Shown here: positions 11,269 through 22,667 of the stretch, piece after piece
Layout of the letters: each line of letters begins with the position of its first letter
Position numbering within the stretch: position 1 is the stretch's first letter
From: Budorcas taxicolor
Taxonomy: Eukaryota; Chordata; Mammalia; Artiodactyla; Bovidae
Assembly: GCF_023091745.1 (NCBI RefSeq)
Contig: NC_068913.1
Location: 13,472,001-13,536,000 of the forward strand
Reading direction: 5' to 3'
DNA length: 64,000 nucleotides
Made by a program: the position numbers and the translations under genes
The notes under the pieces: generated by a model
Databases searched by the model: none
What the model saw: only the letters and a program-made list of their open reading frames with translations
Told to the model about the DNA's origin: nothing

Positions 11269-11540
11269 TTGCTTAGGGAAAATCTATAAAATTCTCGCGG
11301 TGAATTGGTTTCCAGGCTGAAGTCCCCAAATACCGCTTCTTGTCTTTATGTAATTGGATACTGATTTTTACACACTTCAAATTGGTGTCTATATATCCCA
11401 ACCTGAAGAGCAAACAGCGCTCTACAGCAATATTCTTAACTCACATCACAGAAGATTAACAACTTTGATCTCTATCACCTGCCATGATCTATCCAGGAAT
11501 TCTTTGGGACAAAGACTATTCTTTTTGAGTCATCCTGGCA

Positions 11541-11745
11541 CTTCCCTAGTGGTCCAGTGGCTAAGACCCCACACTCCCTACAGGAGCCCAGGTTCTATCC
11601 TTGGTCAGGCACCTAGATCCCACATACCACAACTAAGAGTTGGCATGTCACCATTAAAGAGTTTGCATGCTGCACTGAGTTCTCATGTGACCACTAAAGG
11701 GCCACGTGCCACAGATAAAAGCTGGCACAGCCAAATAAATAATAA
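11541..11745 (+). mobile_element. CHR-type SINE
   Basis: GCACTTCCCTAGTGGTCCAGTGGCTAAGAC head, GGTTCTATCCTTGGTCAGG box-B-like block, then CTAGATCCCACATACC and a tail of 'aaagctggcacagccaaataaataataatgataaa' type. This is the tRNA-Glu-derived CHR layout shared across cetartiodactyls. It lies inside an open frame (11354-11923) that is therefore spurious. Confidence 0.85.
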
Positions 11746-11806
11746 TGATAAAATAAAAGTAAATATTTTTAAAATGGTCCTCCTTATAGTTTCCCTTCTT
11801 GCTACT

Positions 11807-11852
11807 CAGTTCAGTTCAGTCATTCAGTCATGTGTAACTCTTTGCAATCCCA
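11807..11852 (-). mobile_element. BovB/Bov-A 3' tail fragment, antisense
   Basis: CAGTTCAGTTCAGTCATTCAGTCATGTGTAACTCTTTGCAATCCC is the reverse of the shared BovB/Bov-A 3' end. Only about 45 bp. Confidence 0.75.
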
Positions 11853-12169
11853 TTGAGTATAGACATATACCTAAAATAGGATCTCTTGGGCCTGAAAAAT
11901 ATTCCCAAACAATACAAAAATAAGAAGCCAGAAATCTGATGTGGTGTTAATAGGAAACCCACCATAGCTGTTAGTGATGGAACATGTATTTACCAGTCTG
12001 GTCTTCAGGTGTGGAATGATCCTCCTGTAGTTAATTATGTTGACACTGATGCAGATTCTTACCTGGACAAGGCAGTTTCCAAGGTGTTATTCATTCAAGG
12101 CTATCTCATTGCACAGAGCTGTGGCTCCAGTTTTTCTGCCTTGTAACTTGCCTTCACAATGCATCATAT

Positions 12170-12375
12170 AAGGCTTCCCTGGTGGCTCAGAGGTAAAGAA
12201 CCCATCTGCCAATGCCAGAGACATGAGTTTCATCCCTGGGTCAAGAAGATGCCCTGGAGAAGGAAACCGCAACCCACTCCAGTATGCTTGCCTGGGAAAT
12301 CCTGGTGGGCTACCGTCCATGGGGTCACAAAGAGTCAGACAGGACTTAGCAACTAAACAACAATAACAAATACCA
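12170..12375 (+). mobile_element. Bov-tA SINE
   Basis: GGCTTCCCTGGTGGCTCAGAGG head, TTTCATCCCTGGGTCAAG, Bov-A body, AGTCAGACAGGACTTAGCAAC tail ending in AAACAACAATAACAA. No clean duplication seen. Confidence 0.92.
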
Positions 12376-12894
12376 TACAAAGCCTAATTATAAACTGAGG
12401 AAAATATGTGCCCTTAAAACCTTTATCAGAATATTTTAAACAAAATGAAAAATAAACAATGTCTTCAATCAAAATAAAATGACACCAAAACCCTTGCATT
12501 GCCCCCTCCCTTCACACACACTTGTAAACCATCTGCCATAGGCCATTTGGAAGTGACTGTTCTATCGCATAATAGTAATAGACCATAATGCAAGCAAACA
12601 ACAGCCTATCTTAAAGTTAAAATTCTGATACTTTTATCATCATGGATTTTTTGCATTTATTTCTGTCAAACCAAACACTGAGAACTGAATCAATCTCAAA
12701 AGAGGAGAAGACAAACCAGTCTCAGGGGAGGACTTCAAACACTTCAGCTGCAACTTGGTGTGGGCGTTGACAAGGGAAACACATAACAGTCAAGCCCTGG
12801 ATGGAACAATGTTTACTCACATAGATAAAAGACAGAGCAAGATCAGCTCAGTACGGGCATCAGTCTCTCATGGCTGGCAGCCTGTGCAAGGCAA
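12376..12894. other. Unassigned intergenic DNA
   Basis: AT-rich, no recognised repeat or coding signal. Confidence 0.6.
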
Positions 12895-12904
12895 CTGGCC
12901 ACTA

Positions 12905-13086
12905 TATGTGCAGCTTATATCATAGTAGCCCGCCAGGCTCCTCTGTCCATGGGATTCTCCAGGCAACAATACTGGAGTGGGCAACCATTCCCTTCTCCAG
13001 GGGATCTTCCCAGCACAAGGATCAAGCCCAGGTCTCTTGCATAGCAGGCAGATATTCTTTACATCTGAGCCACCAGGGAAGCCCCA
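12905..13086 (-). mobile_element. Bov-tA SINE, 3'-truncated, antisense
   Basis: Starts inside the Bov-A part (TAGCCCGCCAGGCTCCTCTG) and runs to the intact head complement GAGCCACCAGGGAAGCCCC. The usual AGTCGTGTCCGACTC tail is missing. Confidence 0.9.
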
Positions 13087-13544
13087 TATGGCAGTAGAAA
13101 GACACCAACTCCTCTGTCATGAAGTCTGACATCCTGGAACCTGGAGCCTACCTGAAGCCCATTGACGTACATGCTTAAGCAGAGCAAAGGAGCATACATT
13201 GAACCTATAACAAGAAAGGATTCTCCTACACAAGGCCATAACCCCAGCAAAAGTTGTGTGGGGTTCTTTCCTTTTTGTTTGGTAAGAAAGTGTTCAAGGC
13301 CTGAGGCCCATTCTTATGCAGCCAAATGAGGGACAGAAGACTTTAAGCATGAAACTGCCCATCTTGAAGATTTTGATTTTTAAAAAACACTGCTTTAAAA
13401 TAGTACTCATTTTGATTACTGAGTTTAGGCATCCACTTCGATTTTGCACTGGAAGAGACTACTCCACTCTGGAGATGATCCTGTTAGAGACTAGGAGCTT
13501 CAGCAGCCCAGCAACAACCCACTGCAGCCCATGATTCTATTTGT
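13087..13544. other. Unassigned intergenic DNA
   Basis: No recognised repeat. The frame at 13316-13534 has no family motif. Confidence 0.6.
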
Positions 13545-14000
13545 AGATGGAGTAATGGCCCCTAAAGATGTCCACACCCTAATCCCCACTTAGGAAAAGG
13601 ATTTTGCAATTAAGATGGAAGGCCTCAACATGGGGAGATTATCTCGGATTATCCAGGTGAGCCCAATCTAATTACACAGTCCTCCAAAGCAAAACGCGCT
13701 CTTTCTGTTAATAGCTGCGGAGAACCAGAGAGATGGCAGCGTGACAGGGACTTAGTGTGCCATCACAGGCTTTCAGGATGGAGAAAGGGGACCAGGGCCA
13801 AGGAATGTCGGAGGCCTTCAGAAGCTGTAAAAGGTATATAGATCTCCATAAATGAATATAGCCCTACACTGTGATAGGAGCCCAATAAGACCCATGTGGG
13901 ACCTGGGGCTCAAAATATTGTAAAATAATGAAATTGTGTTGTTTTTAAACCACTACGTCTATGGTAATTTATCACAGCAACAATAGAAAAGTAAAGTAAT
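13545..14000 (+). mobile_element. MLT1-type MaLR LTR
   Basis: Clear MLT1 blocks in order: GATGTCCACACCCTAATCCCC, ATGGGGAGATTATCTCGGATTATCCAGG, GAGCCCAATCTAATTACA, GGCAGCGTGACAG, the GAAGCTGTAAAAGG block, GAGACCC-like text near 13890 and TTTTTAAACCACTACGTCTATGGTAATTT with ACAGCAACAATAG at the 3' end. A solo ancient LTR of the ERVL-MaLR class; no internal retroviral genes flank it. Confidence 0.88.
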
Positions 14001-14361
14001 TCCTTCTCCCTCTGCTAATTACACATCCCTACCCCTGGGACTCGGGACTACCTGGGTTCACTCCCCAAAATGTTTTCATAACTCAAAATCCCCAGTCCCT
14101 AAAAGAAGAAATTGATGTCATGGTACATTTATCCCAGAAATATTTCTCTTACAAATTTTCTATGACTCTTCTCCAGAAACTTTCTACTTCCTCAAATCAA
14201 TAGCTTCTCTCCAAGGAAAACAATAGTGCAAAAAACATTCAGGCTCTAGAAATCCTGTATTTTCTCTGTGTGAGAAATTCTTAAGATTTCTTCAAGTGGA
14301 ATAATTTGCACCCCCATTGCATTCCTTTAAACTAGCTACCTACATGGTTTTATGAAATATT
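14001..14361. other. Unassigned intergenic DNA
   Basis: No recognised repeat or coding signal between the LTR and the next SINE. Confidence 0.55.
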
Positions 14362-14373
14362 AACTGAACTGTG

Positions 14374-14567
14374 TGTGTCGGTCGCTCAGTCGTATCCAAT
14401 TCTTTGCAACTCCATGGACCGTAGCCTGCCATGCTCATCTGTCCAGGCAAGAATACTGGAGTGGGGTGCCATTCCCTTCTCCCAGGGGTCTTCCCGACCC
14501 AGGGATTGAACCCAGGTCTCCTGCATTGCAGGCAGACTCTTTACCATCTGAGCCCCCTGGGAAGTCC
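14374..14567 (-). mobile_element. Bov-tA SINE, antisense
   Basis: TCGGTCGCTCAGTCGTATCC through GGGATTGAACCCAGG to TGAGCCCCCTGGGAAGTCC. A near-perfect duplication AACTGMACTGTG (11 of 12) flanks it at 14362-14373 and 14568-14579. Confidence 0.93.
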
Positions 14568-14579
14568 AACTGCACTGTG

Positions 14580-15719
14580 GTGCTATAGAAAGTTTTTCAT
14601 AGTTAAGAATGAGTGGTAGAGGGCAGAGGATTCAGGTGTATCCAGGTCACATTAATTCCCTGGGATTAGGTTTGTTTTTATGACTGAAACCCCATGTGAA
14701 CACCCTGTTCTGTTCCTTTCCTTTGGAATTAAATATAACATTTCTTACAGACCTGGTTCAAATCCTGACGCTTCATCTCTCAGACAAGATCAACTTAGAG
14801 AGCAACTTAGAAACAGTGCACTGGGTATCGAGTGGAAAAGGGAGAGGAGACACAAGAACTGAGGTTGGCACAGAAGGAGATAAAGTTGCAGGACAGGAGG
14901 CGGTTGATAGCATTAACCACTTACAATATCACTTGTACAGTTTAGCCCTTCATGGGGCCTAAAAATCTAGATTAAAAAATGGGCTCAATAAAAGTCTAGC
15001 CACTCATATAAATAATGTTTTAACTTGAGGAAAAAAGAAACTTTTAAAGCCCCAAAAGTGATAAATTACAATCTCTAATATTAAGCTTACTCATGAATAG
15101 CTCAGTTCACTCAATTTTTACTAAGCTTTAAAGTATGATATGCATCCACAAAATCAATTTCCCATCTGCTTTTCTAGGTGAGAAATGGAAAGACTAGAAA
15201 TAGATTTAACTGGAGGTCATTTGTTTTAAAAAAAAAAAAAAGTTTAATAGACTTGGCTATAGAACTGTATCTACAAATTATAAGGGGCAGTTTTACGTAA
15301 CAGAAAATTGTATAATCTTGGCCCTATGCAAGAGATTAGCAGATTGGTTTAAATTGGCCATCTGTACTTCCTAGCTTTAGAAGTGATTCTCAAACATATA
15401 CTTTCACATCCATATGCAAATAAATGTGAAGTGTCATCAACAGATTTCTTTTTGTCATTGTAATTTAAAGTATTCTTTGTTTAGCCTAAGAATAGGGGCT
15501 GGAGACTTACCAGAATCCTGAGAATTAAATACTACATCAATATCCCAGGGTCCTCTTCCACTCAAGTGACAATATTTTTATTTCAATACCTGGAAGGCAA
15601 AAGAGTATTATGGAAACCCTAGGAATGTTGCATTCAAAAAAAAAAAAGAGGAGGAGGAAGAGGAGACAAAGAAGTAGAAAGAGGCTGTCAGGTTAAAAAC
15701 AAATTAACTGGTTGTTGGG
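14580..15719. other. Unassigned intergenic DNA
   Basis: No recognised repeat beyond an A-run at 15229-15241 and a purine run (GAGGAGGAAGAGGAGA) near 15650. No coding signal. Confidence 0.55.
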
Positions 15720-15945
15720 CTCCCTAGGTGTCACTAGTGGTAAAGAACCCACCTGTCAATATAGGTAGACATAAGAGACCGGAGTTCAATCCCTGATTCA
15801 GAAAGATCCCCTGGAGGAGGAATGGCAACCCACTCCACTATTCTTGCCTGGAGAATCCCAAGGACCGGGGAACCTGGCAGTCTATAGTCCATAGGGTACC
15901 ACAGAGTCAGCCACGACTGAAGCAGCTTAGTATGCACACATGCAT
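15720..15945 (+). mobile_element. Bov-tA SINE, diverged
   Basis: GGGCTCCCTAGGTGTCACTAGTGG head, AGTTCAATCCCTGATTCAG, Bov-A body and CAGCCACGACTGAAGCAGC tail with a CACACATGCA end. More diverged than most copies in the window. Confidence 0.9.
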
Positions 15946-16140
15946 TTGTTCTGGAGTTTGATTCTTCACATTTCCAAGAAAGGGAGGCTAGGAACAGGAA
16001 TCCCTTTGGAATTTTTAGGGAACATTTTCCTCCTACTGCTGGCCATAGAAAGAAATTGTGATTCCCAAACCAATTCAGCACTGCCAGGAAAAATCTTTGT
16101 CCGCCTGCAAACAGATGAGCCCCCAGTGACAACTCAACAG

Positions 16141-16373
16141 GGGCTTCCCAGATGGCACAGTGCTAAAGAATCTGCCTGCCAATGCAGGAGATGCAAAAGA
16201 TCTGGGTTCGATCCCTGGGTCGGGAAGATCCCCTGGAGGAGGGCATGACAACCTACTTCAGTATTCTTGCCTGGGAAATCCCATGGACAGAGGAGCCTGG
16301 TAGGCTACATCCCATGGGGTCTCAAAGAGTAGGACATGATGGCTCAGACATAATTGAGCATGCACGCACGCTA
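16141..16373 (+). mobile_element. Bov-tA SINE with target-site duplication
   Basis: GGGCTTCCCAGATGGCACAG head, intact box-B GGTTCGATCCC near 16205, tail ending TGAGCATGCACGCACG. Flanked by ACAACTCAAYAG (11 of 12) at 16129-16140 and 16374-16385. Confidence 0.94.
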
Positions 16374-16385
16374 ACAACTCAATAG

Positions 16386-18084
16386 CAAATATGTCCCCTT
16401 GTATTTCCTGGGAGAAAACAGTGGTTCAGATGGAGTTGAATGTCAGGAAAGAAAGGCTGAAAGTCTTCACTGTTCTTTAAATTATCTAACAACTGAGCTT
16501 CTTTTCCCACTTACCAAACAGAAAAACTATTTTAATAAGGTATAAGATGAAAGTTTTATAAAACTTGACAAAAATTTTTTAAAGTGTTAGAAAACACATA
16601 TTCCTTCAATCGAGTATTTTTCACACATGAAGTCATATTATTTCCCCAAGTTTATTTGAAAAAACTATGGGCCAAAGAAGCATTTGATTTTTAATTTTGA
16701 TGAATTAGTAAAATCAATAGAACCCTACAGTTATATTTTATATGTATGTTGCATATAAAATGTTCATGTATATTTTATTGATTTTTTTAAAATTTTTATT
16801 TCATTCTGTTTCTGTTTAATACTTTTTACTAACAAGACACTTGGATCTAGTGCTCCTGAATCAGGCAGCAGCTAGGCACCCTCACATATTTGTACATACA
16901 CGAGACAAATTTCCCTGCTTTTAAAGTCACAACAACGTGCATTTTCCAACCTAGGAACAGTTACCCAGACCTTAAAAAATGATAGCAGCTGTTTTTCTTA
17001 TATTAGAAAACTGTTCTAATATGTCTTCAGGGTTTTTTTAAACTTATTTTCATGTAATGACCCAGTCATATATGGAGACTCCATTAATCTTTCTTCTCTC
17101 TCTCTCTTTTTTTTTTTTGGTTTAACAGATTCCTATTCAACAGACTTTGATACTAAGAGAGCAGGTCATCAATTTCAAAAGCTCTATACTTTGAAGATGC
17201 AAATATGATATATATATATCTATGTATACACACATACACACATTATTTTTCTGAAATGTATGGTTGTATATTTATGCAACCACTTACATCTCTGTGGTAT
17301 TAGGTAATGTCAAGCAAAAATTCCATCAGACAAAGTTAGACAGGCCAGGAAAACTACTCAAATTATTACAATGGGGGAACGAGATGCAACTCAATTCTGC
17401 AGAAAGAAAAATTAGGAGGGTTTTTAAAAGCTGGTGGTGAGCTAGTAGAAAATACGAGAGGAATGTAGTAGAAATTCGATCAGTGTGATGTGTGGAGAAC
17501 ACGGAGTTATTCCTGAGTTTACAGATGATTTTCTCTGTGATTAGCCTCTGGGTCTGCTGGTTGGAGCTGTCAGTCAGGCCCCTCCCCTCCCACAGAGATG
17601 GGCACACCAAGTGTTATCTCCTTGTATGTTTACATGCCAAAAACATGGTTACCTGGTCTTTAAGAAAGACATTTCCTGCGTTTTGACACTGGCAAGAGGC
17701 TGGGAGAAGGTTTGTACCATTCCAAAGAGACAGAGAAAGAATTTACAAGTTTCTAAAGTCAATGTCTTATGAAAAAGGAGGTCAGGGGCCTAGAATCAAG
17801 AAGACTCTGAATCTAAGTCAAGTAGCAGGGAAGAATGAGGCCACCCTGGACAGTAAGAAGAGAAGGGAAAAGCTAACAGTGCAAAAGTCACTTTCGAACA
17901 GTGTTTTAAAGGAAGAAAGGCCGCATCAAAAGGAAGGAGAAGTGGTCCAAGGCTAAGGTGGGGTTGTGCCAAAAACAAGCTGAAGAGTTTCATCTCAGGG
18001 ACTGGTAAACAGAGCCTCGGGGGCCAGGGTGAAAAGACTGACCTGGGCTGCTGATGCTCATCAGTTACAGGAAACCAGAGGCTA
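16386..18084. other. Unassigned intergenic DNA
   Basis: AT-rich sequence with a CT/poly-T run at about 17090-17119 and a TA/CA microsatellite near 17205-17243. Open frames at 17326-17610 (minus) and 17762-17956 (plus) lack recognisable domains. Confidence 0.5.
17205..17243. repeat. TA/CA dinucleotide microsatellite
   Basis: ATATATATATATCTATG grading into TATACACACATACACACA. Confidence 0.75.
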
Positions 18085-18350
18085 AGTGCCTTGACACCTG
18101 CGATTAAGAGTGTAAATTTGGCTCGAGCAGTGATTGAGCCTTGGCGCAGGACTCTGAGAGGGGGAGCGATGCAATCAGAGAGAGGCCCAGTAAGAGGACC
18201 ATTGACAGCTGTGAGCGATTTGAGCGTGCAGAGGCTGGCACGGGAAGGCCAAGGCGGAGGTCATTATCACACCGCCTGGGCAGCTGGAGCGCTATGTCTT
18301 CCCTCGCGCTCCCTCTGTCCCTTTGTCTTCCGTGAAGCACGTTTCCTGCC
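18085..18350. other. GC-richer non-repetitive block, candidate conserved element
   Basis: Unlike its AT-rich surroundings this stretch has several CpGs (GGCTCGAGCAG, TTGGCGCAGG, GGAGCGATG, GAGCGATTTGAGCG, CTCGCGCTCC) and TF-like motifs including TTGACAGCTGT. I recognise no repeat in it. Open frames occur on both strands (18091-18468 plus, 18104-18340 minus), which suggests they follow from base composition rather than coding. Conservation is an inference. Confidence 0.3.
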
Positions 18351-18699
18351 TCTCTCCTTAATTATCTTTCCACACACCAGCCCCTACAACCATCTTTTTG
18401 AAAATCCAACTGCCCTTCTCGCTTTGTTGAGTTACTTCTACAAGGCACACTTCAGCCATGAGATTTAAGATGTGATTAAATGATCAGATCCTTCAGGCAG
18501 AAGATGCAAAGCAATAATTAAGATAGTTTCTTAAGTTTGCCTGATCATAAAACTCAACCTGGGATTATTTATTTTTGATACAATACATCTAATAAATGTG
18601 GGGTCTTCTGAAAATATACATTCCTGGGTCCCAATCCAAATCCACTGAGACAGTGCTGTCAGGGGAAGGGTATAGCACTGTGTTTTTCAAAGCATCACA

Positions 18700-18908
18700 C
18701 ATGTGAGTGCTCAGCTGTGTCCAACTCTTTGAGACTCCAAAACAGTAACCCTCCAGGACCATCCATGGGATTCTCCAAGCAGGAATACTGGAGCAGAGTC
18801 CCATTTTCTCCTCTAGGGCATCTTCTGACCCGAGGATGGAATCGGCATCTCTTGCATCTTCTGAATTGGCAGGTGCTTTCTTCACCACTGCTCCACCTAG
18901 GCTTCCCT
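18700..18908 (-). mobile_element. Bov-tA SINE, diverged, antisense
   Basis: GTGCTCAGCTGTGTCCAACTC start, the CCATGGGATTCTCCAAGCAGG block and the CCACCTAGGCTTCCCTG end. Box-B region strongly altered (GAGGATGGAATCGGCATC). Confidence 0.88.
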
Positions 18909-18985
18909 GTTTTTCAAAGACAATGTCCTAAATGACAGTTACACTCTAGCAGTCTGGGAAATGGGTTAAGGAGTAGCCTGTAGCT

Positions 18986-19332
18986 AGAGAAGACTCTTGA
19001 AAGTCCCTTGGACTGCAAGGAGATCCAACCAGTCCATCCTAAAGGAAACCAGTCCTTCTCTGGAAGGACTGATGCTGAAGCTGAAACTCCAATATTTTGG
19101 CCACCTCATGCTAAGAGCTGACTCATTTAAAAAACCCCTGATGCTGGGAAAGATTGAGGGCAGGAGGAGAAGGGGACGACAGAGGATGAGATGGCTGGAT
19201 GGCATCACCGACTCGATGGACATGAGTTTGGGTAAACTCCGGGAGTTGGTGATGGACGGGGGAGGCCTGGTGTGCTGCAGTCTATGGGGTCGCAGAGTCG
19301 GACACAACTGAGCGACTGGACTGAACTGAAAT
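18986..19332 (+). mobile_element. BovB 3' end with short target-site duplication
   Basis: Starts AGAGAAGACTCTTGAAAG and runs to CGACTGGACTGAACTGAA. The plus frame 18997-19311 keeps the BovB C-terminal WTARRSNQSILKE and RRRRGRQRMRWLDGITDSMD blocks. A 7-bp repeat TGTAGCT at 18979-18985 and 19333-19339 fits target-site duplication. Confidence 0.92.
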
Positions 19333-19339
19333 TGTAGCT

Positions 19340-20007
19340 GGTAATGACAGAGGCTTCATAGAAGTGAGTTTTTAACAAGTTAATTCTTTAAACCCTTTTC
19401 CTCTCTGTTTCAGTTCCCGGTGGCAACAATACATTAGGCTAATGGCGATATTTAATATATGATGCTACCTGGAAAACTCGTAAAACTCACTAGAAGTATG
19501 TTTCTGCCAAACATTGGCCTGAGGGAATGAGGGCAATAAAAGGAGAGGAATCTGCAGATGCATGAAGATTCTGCAGGCAATGCTACCAGGTTAGGGGTGA
19601 GCTGGAAGCTGAACTCTCATGAATGAGGCCCTGGATATACTGCCACCGAAGTACTGCATTTAAGCTGAACTTTTGTGTCTCTGTAGCTCTATCCCAGTAT
19701 GGGAGAACTGGAGTAGAAAAACACCTGGATGAGGAAATGAATTTTCCACCGTACTGACGCTGCCAGGTATAGACAGCTGTGCACCAAGTGAATCAACACA
19801 GACAACGCTCCTTTAAAACGCTGAACAAGTATCAAACAAAGTGTTTTGGAGGAACAGAATTGAACCTGCAGGATTATTTGAACAAGCCCAGTTTTCCTGT
19901 TTAGGAAGAGCCATGAGAATTCCTACCTGAGGCCTTCATGAAAACAAGTGGAAGGAATCTGAAGCAAACGCTGGAAGAAGTACTTGGAGTAATGCATAAA
20001 ACGAGAG
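19340..20007. other. Unassigned intergenic DNA
   Basis: No recognised repeat or coding signal. Confidence 0.55.
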
Positions 20008-20285
20008 GCCAGGGCCTCCTGGTGGCTCAGTGGACAAGAATCTGCCTGCCAGGGCAGGAGACATGGGAAGATCCCACATGCTGCGGCCAGTGAAGCCTGT
20101 GCACCACAACTTCTGAGCATGTGCTCAAGAGCCCGTGCCCCACAGAGGAGCCGCTGCAACGAGAAGCCTACACGCTGAGACTAGAGAGAAGCCCCCACTC
20201 GCCACGACTAGAAAAAAGGCCAAGAAGCAACGAAGACCCAGCACAGCCAAAATAAACAAACAAGCAAATAACTTTTTTTTTTTTT
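20008..20285 (+). mobile_element. CHR-type SINE, long form
   Basis: GGGCCTCCTGGTGGCTCAGTGG head, GGAAGATCCCACATGCTGCGG, repeated 'gagcccgtgcc / gccgctgcaac' blocks, GCAACGAAGACCCAGCACAGCC and an AAATAAACAAACAAG tail with poly-T. This is the extended tRNA-derived cetartiodactyl SINE. A head similar to Bov-tA but no Bov-A body. Confidence 0.85.
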
Positions 20286-20989
20286 TAAAGAGGATGGCCT
20301 AGTGTCGTTTGCACTTTTCCACTAACAGGCTGACCACGCAGCTTCACCTGGGCCATGGTGCCCCACTGGTAGCTGAGCAGAGCGCTTGATTTGGGACTCG
20401 AAGTTTGGACAAGAGGAGACAGAGATGATAACAATTCTCACCAAATTCTATCACTTTCTGGCAAGCTCTGGCGGGACCCAGTGCTCATCTGATTGCCCAT
20501 AGATCTTATTTGTCAAGACTACCAGCCTGCCTCTCGAGCTGGTCCAGATGTTGTCCTGCTGGAACGGAGTGGTTTTTTCAAAGCACAGTCTTCTTTTGGT
20601 CAGGAGCCTCACCTAAGTTTCAAACAGAAATGAAATAATGAGCAGTCTCTGCAGAGCTTTCTATGTCAAAAGTTCTTATTCTCTAAGAACATGGGAAAAT
20701 CATGTATGCAACGTTCATGTGCAGAGTGACATGAAAAAGAGCCCCATTCTGTCCCTCAAAGAAGAGCCCTTGGGATACGTAACTCACTTTTCAAATGCAA
20801 TGGAGAAATCGGAGATATTTTCCCCTTGTATTTTCATCTTTCAATGAAGCTATTGGCCTGAAAAGACAAAAAAGGAAAATCTACAGGTAGAAAACAAAAA
20901 CCGTGCAGAAGAAATGAGGTGACAGAGAAGGCAGGGTATTGAAGCTCCAATACTACAATCTAGCATAGGTACATTCTAGAAAAGATTTT
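20286..20989. other. Unassigned intergenic DNA
   Basis: No recognised repeat. The frame at 20638-20847 has no family motif. Confidence 0.55.
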
Positions 20990-21965
20990 TTCCAGATTTA
21001 TTGAAATTAATTGGCATATAATGCTACATAAGTTTAAGGTGTATGGGTTTAAGGTGTATTTGATATATTACACATCACAAAACGATGACCACAGAAGGAC
21101 TAGCTAGCACCTCCATCACCTCAGTTCAGTTCAGTCGCTCAGTCATGTCTGGCTCTGTGACCCCATGGACTGCAGCACACCAGGCTTCCCTGTCCATCAC
21201 CAACTCCCGGAGCTTGTTCAAACTCATGTCCATCTAGTCAGTGATGCCATCCAACCATCTCATTCTCTGTTGTCCCCTTCTCCTCCTGCCTTCAATCTTT
21301 CCCTAATTATAATTTGTTTTGTGGTAAGAATATATAAGATCCACTTTCTCAGCAATGTTCAAGGATATCATAGAGTAATGTTAACTGTAATCACCATGCT
21401 ATATATTAGATTCCCAGAAGTTACTCATCTTTTTACTTTAGGCTTTATGAGGTTATAATTGGCATATAAAATTATAATGTATTTAAAGTTTACATCGTGG
21501 TAATTTGATAGACACACACATTTGTGAAAGAATTCCCCTCATTTAGTTAATTAACACATCCATCACCTCCCTTATCTTGTTTTCTTTTTTCTTTTCCTTT
21601 TCTTTCCTGCTGAGAACATTTAAGTTCTACCCCCTCAGCAAATTTCAATTTAGGTAACTATCAACTATAGTTGACAGTTCAATCCCCTCTGATCACATTC
21701 ATTTTAGACCTGAAAGTGTGTACTTCCTGTCCCATTTTCTCCATTTTCTAACCCCTACTAATCAGCATTCCAGTCCTTTTTCTACAAACTTGTGTTTTCT
21801 TTTTTTTTTTTTTCCAATTCCATTCAATAGTGATACCGTGCAGTATTTCTCTGTCTGATTTATTTCACTTAGCATAATGCCCTCAAGGTCTATCTATGCT
21901 ATCACAAATAGCAGGATTTTTTTTTTTTTGAAGGCTGAATTATATTCCAATGTATATGCAAAGAC
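20990..21965 (-). mobile_element. L1M 3' end, antisense, with BovB insertion
   Basis: Reverse of the L1M 3' UTR and ORF2 end: TTTATTGAAATTAATTGGCATATAATG, the AACTATAGTTGAC block, ATTTCACTTAGCATAATGCCCTCAAGGTC and GGCTGAATTATATTCCAATG. The opening text ('ataattggcatataa...') appears twice, near 21009 and 21455, so two L1 3' ends or a partly duplicated UTR may be joined. BovB at 21121-21303 splits the first part. Confidence 0.75.
21121..21303 (-). mobile_element. BovB 3' end, antisense
   Basis: CAGTTCAGTTCAGTCGCTCAG through GTCAGTGATGCCATCCAACC to CTTCAATCTTTCCC. A 180-bp 5'-truncated copy placed inside the L1M 3' UTR. Confidence 0.92.
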
Positions 21966-22205
21966 TTTCTAAGGCAGTTTGAACATGGATGTAACAGAAC
22001 AAGAAGGAAATATTAAGGTATTAGTAAGAATAGTGAAGGGGAGAAATGTGTATCTGTCCTTTACATACATGCTGATTTACCACAAGAATAACCTCTGACC
22101 ACTTTTAAGCATTTCATATACCCTTCTGTCAGTACTTTGACGCCAATAGCTGATAATGCTAGTCTAGATGATAGAGTTTGCTACGCCTGTCCCCTTATTA
22201 CTGTG

Positions 22206-22415
22206 ATTAGTGTCAGCCACTCACTTGTGCCTGACTCTTTGTGACCCCCATGGACTGCAGCCCACCAAGCTCCTCTATCCACGGGATTCTCCAGGCAAGA
22301 ATACTGGAGTAGGTAGCCATTCCCTTCTCCAGGGGATCTTCCTGACCCAGGGATTGAACCCAGGTCTTCTGCATGGCAGGCAGAGTCTTTACTATCTGAG
22401 CTGCCAGGAAAGCTT
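22206..22415 (-). mobile_element. Bov-tA SINE, antisense
   Basis: TGTCAGCCACTCACTTGTGCC start, GGGATTGAACCCAGGTC and TGAGCTGCCAGGAAAGCTTC end. Full length, moderately diverged. Confidence 0.92.
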
Positions 22416-22579
22416 CAGTTGGATGGCCGTGATTGTTAAATGCTAAGTTAAATTTAACTTATTAAACAAATTATTAAAGCAAATATAACATGAAAGCATG
22501 TTAATATTTGCCTTATTAAAGCAAATGGCAGATTTGGTTATGATATTTATGAATAAGTCACTATATAGCTTCATTTTAT

Positions 22580-22653
22580 TTTTAAAAATTTTTTTAAATT
22601 AATGTGTTTATTTTAATTGGAGGCTAATTACAGTATTGTAGTGGCTTCATTTT
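22580..22653 (-). mobile_element. L1 3' terminus, antisense
   Basis: ATTTTAATTGGAGGCTAATTACAGTATTGTAGTGG is the reverse complement of the last bases of the artiodactyl L1 3' UTR (compare the sense copy ending at 23390). A T/A-rich tract on its left side is what remains of the poly-A tail. About 70 bp, head-to-head with the next L1. Confidence 0.85.
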
Positions 22654-22667
22654 TAAAACATACTTAT

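Noticed and set aside
13545..14000. Provirus at the MaLR LTR
   Set aside because: Only a solo LTR is present. No gag, pol or env similarity lies beside it, nor beside the LTRs at 28.4 and 51.5 kb.
18091..18468. 125-codon open frame as a coding exon
   Set aside because: The opposite strand is open as well, as expected from GC-rich composition. No family resemblance.
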